Assembly: GCA_035499715.1 (NCBI GenBank)
Contig: DATJYF010000108.1
Location: 1-10,506 of the forward strand
Direction: 5' to 3'
Length of the DNA stretch: 10,506 nt
Origin: DASRHD01 sp035499715
GTDB taxonomy: Bacteria > Verrucomicrobiota > Verrucomicrobiia > Opitutales > Opitutaceae
Shown: piece by piece, positions 1 to 6,304 of the stretch
Numbering within the stretch: the stretch's first letter is position 1
Layout of the letters: each line of letters begins with the position of its first letter
Program-made: the position numbers and the translations under genes
Notes under the pieces: generated by a model
Databases searched by the model: none
Seen by the model: only the letters and a program-made list of their open reading frames with translations
What the model was told of the DNA's origin: nothing

Positions 1-390
1 GAAAATCTCGCCTATACGCCCAGCGGCGCGACCGCCTCGGTCCAGACCGACACCAACTCTAGCGGCGGCAAGTGGGTCGAGCTCGCCGGCAACAGCGTCG
101 GCGATTCCATCACCTTCACCACCGGCAGCATTTCGGCCGGCACCTACCAGCTGCAAATGGAATGGAAGGGCCTGACCAGCCGCGGCATCCTCCAGCTCTC
201 GGTCGACGGCTCCAATCTCGGCTCCACCCTCGACCAGTATGCCACCGGCCAGACCTATCCGACGACCACCTTCGGCAACGTCACCTTCGCCTCCACCGGC
301 ACGCACACCGTCAAGCTGGCCGTCACCGGCAAAAACGCGTCCTCGAGCGGGTACATCCTCTCCGCCGACAAGTTCACCTTCTTGGCTCAA
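1..390 (+). repeat. Duplicated carbohydrate-binding module, copy A
   Basis: This segment encodes the beta-sandwich at the start of the visible chitosanase. It aligns without gaps to 4367-4756 at a constant offset of 4366 bases. By hand count about 97 of 130 residues are identical. One 23-base run is identical (247-269 against 4613-4635). The first two or three residues of the module are cut off by the window edge. Confidence 0.9.
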
Positions 391-1341
391 TCCGGCGGCG
401 GAGGCGGCACTGTCTCGGCGCCGAGCTTCAGCCCGGCCAGCGGCACCTACGGCAGCGCACAGAACGTCACCCTCACCACCTCGACGAGCGGCGCCTCCAT
501 TCGCTACACCACCGACGGCAGCACGCCTTCGGAAACGGCCGGCACGCTTTATTCCAGCGCGGTCAACATCAGCGCCACCGCCACCCTTAAGGCGATCGCC
601 TTCAAGAGCGGCATGACCGACAGCGCGGTCACCTCCGCCACCTACACCATCAGCACCGGCGGGGGCGGAAACTACACCCCCGCACAGATCATCGCCGCCG
701 TCCAATCGCACATGACGTCGTCCGTCCAGGTCAACACCAAGCCGCACATCAACACCATGACGCGCGCCCTGAACGTTAACGTCTACCAGGTCACGACCGG
801 CGTTTATGCCTACACCTCCAGCATGGCTATTGATGACGACGGCAGCGACCCGGATCCCGATCCCGACCACCAGAACCAAACCACCTGGCAGGACGACAAT
901 GGCGCCCAGCTCGGCGCCCACCACGTGCCCTACTATGTGCTGGGTGACGACTGCTGGGACAATGAAAAAAAACAAGGCGGCAACTTTCATCCCTGCCCGC
1001 ATTTCTATTATCCCGAGCACAACATCACCGGCCTGCAGTTCGCCCTGATTTTCTACAATGGCAAGGTCACCGGCGCCGTCTTCGGCGACACGCAGGGCAC
1101 CGATAACACCTCCACTTCGAGCAACGATTCGCGCGAACTCGGCGAAGCCTCGGTCAAATCGGCCATGAACCTGGGGATTCCCAGCAGCGGCACCACCGGC
1201 GGCGTGGACAACGGCGTCACCGTCGTGATCTTCTCCGGCTCGCAGTGGGTCGTGCACGGGACCAACAGCACCCTGAACGCCAACGCCCAGGCGATGGTCC
1301 AGAAGGCGCTGAACCAGCTGGGCAGCACCTGGGGCCTCTAA
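1..1341 (+). CDS. Modular secreted chitosanase, GH75-type (5' partial)
   Basis: The reading frame is open from base 1, so the start and any signal peptide lie outside the window; 446 residues are visible. Visible residues 1-130 form a carbohydrate-binding beta-sandwich (CBM6/35-like by eye). A Ser-Gly linker follows at 131-137. Residues 138-217 are a CHB_HEX_C domain with the IRYTTDGSTPSETAGT motif. After a second Gly linker, residues 224-446 resemble fungal-type GH75 chitosanase: MAIDDDG at 275-281, VPYYV, then FGDTQ (361-365) and GEAS (381-384), and VVIFSGS near the end. GH75 enzymes hydrolyse beta-1,4 glucosamine links in chitosan using an Asp and a Glu; D363 and E382 are the best candidates. 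The acidic Asp-Pro stretch at 282-290 and the long Asp-Glu gap are unusual. The family call rests on motif recall, not a search. The substrate is therefore inferred, and the protein is probably extracellular or surface-bound. Confidence 0.8.
   Translation, partial: ENLAYTPSGATASVQTDTNSSGGKWVELAGNSVGDSITFTTGSISAGTYQLQMEWKGLTSRGILQLSVDGSNLGSTLDQYATGQTYPTTTFGNVTFASTGTHTVKLAVTGKNASSSGYILSADKFTFLAQSGGGGGTVSAPSFSPASGTYGSAQNVTLTTSTSGASIRYTTDGSTPSETAGTLYSSAVNISATATLKAIAFKSGMTDSAVTSATYTISTGGGGNYTPAQIIAAVQSHMTSSVQVNTKPHINTMTRALNVNVYQVTTGVYAYTSSMAIDDDGSDPDPDPDHQNQTTWQDDNGAQLGAHHVPYYVLGDDCWDNEKKQGGNFHPCPHFYYPEHNITGLQFALIFYNGKVTGAVFGDTQGTDNTSTSSNDSRELGEASVKSAMNLGIPSSGTTGGVDNGVTVVIFSGSQWVVHGTNSTLNANAQAMVQKALNQLGSTWGL
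412..651 (+). repeat. CHB_HEX_C-like domain, copy 1 of 3
   Basis: This encodes an approximately 80-residue beta-sandwich of the chitobiase/beta-hexosaminidase C-terminal type. It opens with an APSFSPASGTY-like strand, has IRYTTDGSTPSETAGT in the middle, and closes with TSATYTI. Two more copies occur in the propeller protein at 3824-4081 and 4097-4339. In other proteins the domain is an accessory module, often in extracellular enzymes; it is not itself catalytic. Confidence 0.85.
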
Positions 1342-1365
1342 GTCGCACCGGAAAACAAACTCTCA

Positions 1366-1409
1366 ATGCACCGTTTGGCGGGATGGCTTGCCAGACGGTG
1401 CATTTTTTT
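1366..1409 (+). terminator. Rho-independent terminator after the chitosanase gene
   Basis: Arms at 1366-1379 and 1390-1403 pair over 14 positions with a single G-U wobble, around a 10-base loop. A seven-T run at 1403-1409 follows. It lies 24 bases past the chitosanase stop. It overlaps the first possible start of the next reading frame (1388), which argues for the downstream start used for that gene. Confidence 0.88.
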
Positions 1410-1450
1410 CATCGGCCCTGACTTTTGCCCGGGATTACATCTCTCGATTA

Positions 1451-1930
1451 ATGAAACCGCTGGTTCCTCCGACGTTGCGTCGCATCCTGCATCGAGCCGC
1501 TGTGGCTGCCCGGCCGGTCGCCGCCGCTTCGCTTTGCCTTGGTGCCCTGGCGCAAACACCCGTTCCGTCTTCGGCGTCCGCCCAGGTTCCGGTGATCACC
1601 TTCGATCAAATGTTCTTCAACTTTGGCAAGGTCCGCCACGGACAGACCGTTGTCCATGGTTTCAAAGTCACCAATACCGGCACGGCCACGCTCCACCTCA
1701 AGGAGGTGAAGGCCATATGCGGCTGCACCTCCACCGTCGTGGGAAAAATGGATCTGGCGCCGGGTGAGAGCACGGAAATCGAGGCGGAGTTCACGCCGGA
1801 AAATGATTTTTCCGGCGCCGTGCGCAAATCCATCCTTGTCGTCTCCGACGCTCCGGCGCACTCGAAGCTGACCCTGCGTTTTGCCGCCGACGTCCTGCCC
1901 ACGCCTCCGGCCGGCACAGCGGCGCCCTGA
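1451..1930 (+). CDS. DUF1573 secreted protein
   Basis: A 159-residue protein with a basic, hydrophobic N-terminus (about residues 1-44, possible cleavage after SASA44), so probably exported. Residues 49-145 match the DUF1573 pattern: FDQMFFNFGKV, then FKVTNTGTATLHL, the signature Cys-Gly-Cys at 90-92, and LAPGES near 102. DUF1573 is an immunoglobulin-like beta-sandwich common in Bacteroidota and Verrucomicrobiota. Its role is not known. A frame extension to 1388 would start inside the terminator stem, so the ATG at 1451 is preferred, although no clear ribosome binding site precedes it. The protein ends in a Pro/Ala-rich tail. It sits alone between two terminator- or gap-bounded genes and is probably transcribed separately. 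Confidence 0.85.
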   Translation: MKPLVPPTLRRILHRAAVAARPVAAASLCLGALAQTPVPSSASAQVPVITFDQMFFNFGKVRHGQTVVHGFKVTNTGTATLHLKEVKAICGCTSTVVGKMDLAPGESTEIEAEFTPENDFSGAVRKSILVVSDAPAHSKLTLRFAADVLPTPPAGTAAP

Positions 1931-2281
1931 TTCGCGGCTCCTCAATCCTCATGGCGGGACGCCACTGCGTGCGGTTTACGTGGAAACCAACAGCTGCATT
2001 GACCATCAAAAGCTATGCGAATATTGCAAATAAGTTTAATTTATACCTCACCCTCCGGCGCCTACCCCGCCTCGCTCCGGATCGGTTGCCCCCCGTCTTG
2101 AAATCCCGCCCTTCCGCCGCTTTTCGCGCGCCGCCCTTGGCCGTCCCCGTCCCGCCCAGGACGGTGAGCCGTGCCCGCATTCTATCCGGTTCTTCTGCCT
2201 GCTGGCCCCGTGCTTGGTTCGCCTGGATAGGCCCTCTTTTTGATTCATCCGACATCTCTCCGAATTCCAATCCCCCTCGTC
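1931..2281. other. Gene-free interval and long leader of the propeller gene
   Basis: No convincing gene lies here. The reading frames that cross it are low-complexity Pro/Arg-rich translations. An A/T-rich patch at about 2005-2046 stands out from the GC-rich surroundings and may hold a promoter. The following 235 bases are strongly pyrimidine-rich on the + strand. They include a 6-bp hairpin (2147-2152 with 2159-2164, 6-base loop) and a short 4-bp hairpin (2221-2232) followed by a T run at about 2236-2241. Neither hairpin is strong enough to call a terminator or riboswitch. Confidence 0.5.
1999..2027 (+). promoter_or_regulatory. Weak candidate promoter for the propeller gene
   Basis: TTGACC at 1999-2004 resembles a -35 box. 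A 17-base spacer leads to TATTGC at 2022-2027, a poor -10 match (3 of 6). It sits at the edge of the only A/T-rich patch in the interval. If it is real, the 5' untranslated leader would be roughly 245 bases long. Confidence 0.2.
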
Positions 2282-4759
2282 ATGAAAACGCTCCCGCCCA
2301 GATTGTCCTTCCGTGCCGCAGCTCTGCTGCTTTTCCTGTCCGCAAGCTGCAGTCTCAGCCAGGTGGCCCGCGCCTACGACTGGCTTCAATTTGAATTCAA
2401 TCCCGAGAAGACCGGCAACAATACCTCGGAGTCCGTCGTCAATACCTCCAATGTTTCCGGCCTGAAGCTTCTCTTCGACATCGCCCTCCCCGGCGCGGAC
2501 AACCCCGACGGCGCGCCCGTGCTGCTGACCGGCGTCACGACGCCCAGCGGCGTCAAGGATCTGGTTTTTGTTCAGGGCGAACACGGACATTTGACGGCGT
2601 TCGATGCCCACACCGGCGCCACGGTTTGGAGCCGGGGCGCGATCACCGGCACGTCCTACGGCAACACCGCGCCGGCCATCGACCCCAACCGCCAGTTCAT
2701 CTACTACAGCGGCAACGACGGAATGGCCCACAAGATCAACGTCGGCGACGGCACCGAGGTCACGAGCGGCGGCTGGCCCGCTTCCACCGGCGGCGGCAAG
2801 GCCGGCCCGCAGCTCACCATCGCCACCGCGGCGAACGGCCACACCTATCTCTATTGCGCCAATCTCGGCACCGGCACCGGCCTCTTCGGCCTTGGCCATG
2901 AAACCGTGATCGATCTCGCCAACGCTTCCGAGCATATTTTCAACAATTGCGCCTCCGAACAGCCCGACACTTATTCGCCCAACACCAGCACCACCGGCTG
3001 CCGTCCGTGGTCCCGCTCGACCATCTATGACCCGTCGCTCGACCGGGTTTATTACATGGCCGCCAACAACAGCGGCACCAACTGGGTCGCCGGCCATGTC
3101 TGGCGCGAGAGCTGGCTGGCCCTCGCCCCCGACGGCAGCACCCGCGTCGACAGCACCGGCGGCTGGCCGGTCGACAGCTACACGCCCACCAATTGGTCGT
3201 CGCTTGTCGGCTCTGACCAGGACATCGGCACCGGCGGCATGGGTCTGTTGCCCGTCGGCCTCAGCAGCAAGTACCCGCATCTCGGCGTCACGCCCGGCAA
3301 GGATAAAAACATCCGCATCCTCAACCTCGCCGACATGAGCGGCCAGGGCGGTCCCGGCCATCTCGGCGGCGAACTGTCGATTTATAATGAGTCCACCTTG
3401 GGACTGATGCGGGCCAATTGCTGCGTCTGGCCCAATCCAGCAAACAGCGACGTCTGGGTTTTTGTTCCCGGCAACAACGGCATCGCCGGTTTCAAGGTCG
3501 CGATCAGCTCGGCCGGCAATCCCAGCCTGTCGCTGCAGTGGACAATAACGGGCAATTGGACCACCTCGGCCTTCGTCGCCAACAACGTGCTCTATGCCGC
3601 GCGCGGCGGCGGTGAAAACACCGGCAGCCAGTCGACTCACGAGGTAAGCGCGATCGATCCCACCACCGGCAAGGTCCTCTGGTCCGGCGCAATTGACGAA
3701 TTCCACTGGGCCAGCCCGATCTTGGCCAACGGCATCCTTTACATGGCGGATGGCAACTCCGGCGGCTTCTCCGGCGCGGGCGGCCATCTCCGCGCCTGGA
3801 GCCTCGGCACCGTGGTCACCCAAGCCGCCGCCCCCGTCTTCAATCCGAACGGCGGCACCTTCCTGCTCGGCCAGATGGTATCCGTCACCATGACCTCCGC
3901 CACCAGTGGCGCCTCCATCCGCTACACCACCGATGGCAGCACGCCGACCGAGACCGCCGGCACCCTTTATTCCGGCCCGGTCAGTGTTAGTTCCACCACG
4001 AATGCCACCATCACCCTCAAAGCCATCGCCTTTGCCGCCGGAGACAGCGACAGCAGCGTGACCAGCGCGGACTATACTTTCGCTTCAGACACGCAAGCCG
4101 CGGCACCGGTCTTCAGCCCCGCCGGCGGCACCTATGCCACGGCGCAGACCGTGAGCATCACCTCCCCCACGAGTGGCGCCACGATCCGCTACACCACTGA
4201 CGGCAGCACACCCAGCGAGACCGCCGGCACGATCTATTCCGGCCCGGTGAATATCGCCAGCAGCCTCACCCTCAAAGCCATCGCGTACGAAGCCGGCTTC
4301 AACGACAGCGAGATCACCAGCGCAGCCTACACCATCGGCTCGCCGCAGACCTTCAACTTCGAGGCCGAGAGTCTCAGCTACACCGGCAGCGGCGCCACGA
4401 CCTCGGTCCAGACCGACAAGAACTCCAGCGGCGGCAAATGGGTCGAACTCGCCGGCAACAGCACCGGCGACCACATCGACTTCACCGTGCCCAACGTCCC
4501 GGCCGGCACCTATCAGCTGAAGATGGAATGGAAGGGCAACAACACCCGCGGCATCCTCCAGCTCTCCGTCGACGGCACCAACCTCGGCTCGACCCTGGAC
4601 CAGTATGCTTCGGGCCAGACCTATCCGACGACCACGTTCGGCAACGTGACCTTCAGCACGGCCGGCAGCCATGATGTGCGGCTGACCGTCACGGGCAAGA
4701 ACTCCAAGTCCAAAGGAGAACTCCTCTCCGCCGACAAGTTCACCTTCACCGGCCAATAA
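2282..4759 (+). CDS. Secreted PQQ-like beta-propeller protein with CHB_HEX_C and carbohydrate-binding modules
   Basis: An 825-residue protein. The ATG at 2282 starts a clean export signal (MKTLPPRLSF, a Leu/Ala core, ARA at 29-31); the frame extends upstream without a better start. C23 makes a poor lipobox, so lipidation is possible but unlikely. Residues 32-510 show repeated blades of the PQQ-like or WD-like propeller type (LTAFDAHTGATVW, FIYYSGNDGMAHKI, VSAIDPTTGKVLWSG, GILYMADGNSGG). No redox-enzyme signature was recognised. Cysteines at 192, 223, 240 and the adjacent pair 380-381 suggest disulfides. CHB_HEX_C domains cover about 515-600 and 606-686, and a carbohydrate-binding sandwich covers 691-825. 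The modules suggest it binds a polysaccharide, and the near-identical sandwich links it to the upstream chitosanase. Whether the propeller is a binding scaffold or an enzyme cannot be told from the sequence. Confidence 0.85.
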   Translation: MKTLPPRLSFRAAALLLFLSASCSLSQVARAYDWLQFEFNPEKTGNNTSESVVNTSNVSGLKLLFDIALPGADNPDGAPVLLTGVTTPSGVKDLVFVQGEHGHLTAFDAHTGATVWSRGAITGTSYGNTAPAIDPNRQFIYYSGNDGMAHKINVGDGTEVTSGGWPASTGGGKAGPQLTIATAANGHTYLYCANLGTGTGLFGLGHETVIDLANASEHIFNNCASEQPDTYSPNTSTTGCRPWSRSTIYDPSLDRVYYMAANNSGTNWVAGHVWRESWLALAPDGSTRVDSTGGWPVDSYTPTNWSSLVGSDQDIGTGGMGLLPVGLSSKYPHLGVTPGKDKNIRILNLADMSGQGGPGHLGGELSIYNESTLGLMRANCCVWPNPANSDVWVFVPGNNGIAGFKVAISSAGNPSLSLQWTITGNWTTSAFVANNVLYAARGGGENTGSQSTHEVSAIDPTTGKVLWSGAIDEFHWASPILANGILYMADGNSGGFSGAGGHLRAWSLGTVVTQAAAPVFNPNGGTFLLGQMVSVTMTSATSGASIRYTTDGSTPTETAGTLYSGPVSVSSTTNATITLKAIAFAAGDSDSSVTSADYTFASDTQAAAPVFSPAGGTYATAQTVSITSPTSGATIRYTTDGSTPSETAGTIYSGPVNIASSLTLKAIAYEAGFNDSEITSAAYTIGSPQTFNFEAESLSYTGSGATTSVQTDKNSSGGKWVELAGNSTGDHIDFTVPNVPAGTYQLKMEWKGNNTRGILQLSVDGTNLGSTLDQYASGQTYPTTTFGNVTFSTAGSHDVRLTVTGKNSKSKGELLSADKFTFTGQ
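3824..4081 (+). repeat. CHB_HEX_C-like domain, copy 2 of 3
   Basis: This encodes residues 515-600 of the propeller protein, with IRYTTDGSTPTETAGT in the middle. It is slightly longer than the other copies, with an extra Thr/Ser-rich loop (VSSTTNATITLKAIAF). It is joined directly to copy 3 by a short Ala-Ser-Asp-Thr-Gln linker. Confidence 0.82.
4097..4339 (+). repeat. CHB_HEX_C-like domain, copy 3 of 3
   Basis: This encodes residues 606-686 of the propeller protein, with IRYTTDGSTPSETAGT, the same motif as the copy in the chitosanase. It closes with TSAAYTI and runs into the carbohydrate-binding sandwich. Confidence 0.82.
4367..4756 (+). repeat. Duplicated carbohydrate-binding module, copy B
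   Basis: This is the C-terminal sandwich of the propeller protein, the gapless partner of copy A at 1-390. The best conserved parts are GGKWVELAGNS, RGILQLSVDG, the NLGSTLDQYA block and YPTTTFGNVTF; divergence is concentrated in exposed-looking loops (for example TTGSIS against TVPNVP). Confidence 0.9.
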
Positions 4760-4780
4760 ACGGAAAAGTTTTGCCTTTGC

Positions 4781-4821
4781 CGCCCCGTCCCCGGCTGATC
4801 CGCCTGGACGGGGCGCTTTTT
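4781..4821 (+). terminator. Rho-independent terminator after the propeller gene
   Basis: A perfect 10-bp GC-rich stem (4781-4790 with 4806-4815) encloses a 15-base loop and is followed by a five-T run at 4817-4821. It lies 21 bases past the propeller stop, between convergent genes. No clear T run is present in the opposite direction, so it serves mainly the + strand. Confidence 0.82.
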
Positions 4822-4868
4822 GACCGCGCTCGCGATTTCCGGATTGGACCGCGATGCCGGAGAAAGCC

Positions 4869-5666
4869 TCACCCTTTCAACAGCTCGCGCAGCCGCGCGC
4901 ACATCTCGCGGCTGCCGGCGACGTAATGGATGCGCTTCATCTTCAGGTCGAACTGCCGCAACGGCAGCTGCTCGCCGTTGAGGAAATGGACCTCGCCGCC
5001 CGCGGCGCGGCAGAGCGGAATGGCCGCCGCCAAATCCCAGATTTTCACGTTGTGGTCGACCGCGCCGTCGATCAGCCCAGCCGCGACGTAGGCCAGGTGC
5101 AGCGTCGCGCTGCCAAAGGAACGGATCTTGAAATGCGCCAGGACCGGCTGGGTCTGCGGCACGAGCGATTTCTCCGCCGGGCTGTGCATCCCGACCAGGC
5201 TCTCCTCGTTGAACGGTCCGGTCCGCACCTGCGCCGCGCGTCCGCCGTCATGCACGCCGAAGCCCGGACCGCCGTGCATCAGCGTCCGCCGCGACAAATC
5301 GTAGACCACGCCGTAAACCGGCTCGCCCTGCTCGAACAGCGCCAGCGCGATCGCGCACAGCGGCATGCCCAGCGCGTAGTTGTTCGTGCCGTCGATCGGA
5401 TCGAGCATCCAGGCGAACCGCGTCATCACCGGAATGGGCGCGGGCGCGTCCGCCAGTTCTTCGCTGAAAAACTGGTCGCCGGGAAATTGCGCGCCGAGGT
5501 CGCGAAAAATATTTTCGGAAATGGCCACGTCGGCCGTCGTGACGCGCGTGCCGTCGCTTTTCCAGCGGCTTTCGGCGCGGCCGAACTCGCGGTGAAACAA
5601 TTCAGTCTGGGCGAGGACCGCGCGCTGGGCGGCCTCGATGCGGGCGGATAATTCGGATGAAGGCAT
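4869..5666 (-). CDS. Inositol monophosphatase family phosphatase
   Basis: A 265-residue protein with the full metal-dependent phosphatase signature set: GTRVTTAD (D46), FSEEL (E69, E70), the DPIDGTNNYA motif (D89, I91, D92), and the late metal-ligand motif IWDLAAAIPLCRAAGG (D211). Family members remove phosphate from small molecules such as inositol phosphate, histidinol phosphate or 3'-phosphoadenosine phosphate, and use Mg2+. The motifs do not say which. Length is typical of the family. The frame extends to a TTG at 5687, but the ATG at 5666 gives the normal N-terminus and has a purine-rich GGCGG just upstream. No signal peptide was seen, so it is cytoplasmic. It follows the FmdB-like gene by 72 bases on the same strand and may be the last gene of that operon. 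Confidence 0.9.
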   Translation of the reverse strand: MPSSELSARIEAAQRAVLAQTELFHREFGRAESRWKSDGTRVTTADVAISENIFRDLGAQFPGDQFFSEELADAPAPIPVMTRFAWMLDPIDGTNNYALGMPLCAIALALFEQGEPVYGVVYDLSRRTLMHGGPGFGVHDGGRAAQVRTGPFNEESLVGMHSPAEKSLVPQTQPVLAHFKIRSFGSATLHLAYVAAGLIDGAVDHNVKIWDLAAAIPLCRAAGGEVHFLNGEQLPLRQFDLKMKRIHYVAGSREMCARLRELLKG

Positions 5667-5738
5667 GAATCCGCCAATTGACGCCAATCGCCGCGGGGCG
5701 ACAACTCAATAACGGCGGCGCGGCCGGCGCGGCAAAGG

Positions 5739-6293
5739 CTACTCGTAGTCGTAAAGCTTCGGGTCGCGCGTCGGCGGGCCGCGGCGCACGCGAAACCGGT
5801 GCCGGCCTTCCTTCGTCTCCGCACCCGGCGTCCCCTCGGGACCGCCGCCGGGCAATTCGCCCTCGTTACCCTCCGCTCCGCCAAACTGTTCCTCGATCGA
5901 CTCCGGATCGGCGCCTTCCTCGAGCTTGCGCATGACCTCCTCCATTTCGCTGTCGATCTTCTCGCCGGTGAGCTCGGCCATGCGGCGCATCATGCGGCCC
6001 ATCGCGCGCGGATCGTTTTCATCGACGTTGGCAAATTCGCTTTCCATCGCCTGCATCGCCGCCTCCATCCGCGGATCGTCCGCCCCACCGGCTGGACCGC
6101 CGGCCGCCTCGTTTCCGGCGTCTGCTTTTTCACTTTTGCCCGAACCGGTGACGGCGAAGCTCGAAACCAGCTTTTCCATGCGGAACGCCGGATTGTCGGG
6201 ACACTTGGGAACGGCCCGTCCCTGGGCCAGCGTTTTCGCGTAGAACTGGTAGATGCGGTGGTTGTCCGGGCAGTAGAATTCGTAAATGGGCAT
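5739..6293 (-). CDS. FmdB-like protein with degenerate zinc ribbon
   Basis: A 184-residue protein opening with MPIYEFYCPD, the hallmark of the FmdB/CxxC_CxxC putative regulatory family. The usual two CxxC pairs are reduced: C8 is followed by N11 and H12, and C31 by N34, so tetra-cysteine zinc binding looks lost, although C8, H12 and C31 could still hold a metal. A Gly/Ala linker (57-72) leads to an acidic, Met-rich helical region (about 74-128) containing ENDPRAMGRMMRRMAELTGE, a segment I recall from other FmdB-like proteins. The tail is Gly/Glu-rich then basic and ends in YDYE. Function is unknown for the family; a regulatory role is only the family label. It starts 11 bases after the dinB stop, so the two genes are probably co-transcribed. 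No Shine-Dalgarno sequence is visible. Confidence 0.8.
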   Translation of the reverse strand: MPIYEFYCPDNHRIYQFYAKTLAQGRAVPKCPDNPAFRMEKLVSSFAVTGSGKSEKADAGNEAAGGPAGGADDPRMEAAMQAMESEFANVDENDPRAMGRMMRRMAELTGEKIDSEMEEVMRKLEEGADPESIEEQFGGAEGNEGELPGGGPEGTPGAETKEGRHRFRVRRGPPTRDPKLYDYE

Positions 6294-6304
6294 GGCGCGA
6301 ATAG

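Noticed and set aside
838..870. The Asp-rich DNA stretch as a tandem repeat or CRISPR-like element
   Set aside because: It is a short in-frame run of Asp-Pro codons within the chitosanase domain, not a spaced repeat array.
1388..1450. An upstream start for the DUF1573 gene
   Set aside because: It would begin inside the terminator stem and add 21 residues ahead of the basic export signal that starts at 1451.
2147..2164. A hairpin as a terminator for the DUF1573 gene
   Set aside because: The 6-bp stem is perfect but no T run follows, and it lies more than 200 bases past the stop codon.
2048..3823. A 591-codon open frame on the - strand opposite the propeller gene
   Set aside because: Its translation is Gly/Ala/Val/Arg-rich with no recognisable domain. 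It mirrors the codon bias of the real gene, which has a signal peptide and clear domains.
4854..5651. A 265-codon + strand frame opposite the phosphatase
   Set aside because: It is the antisense shadow of a gene with complete inositol monophosphatase motifs. It also begins just after the terminator of the preceding gene without a promoter or binding site.
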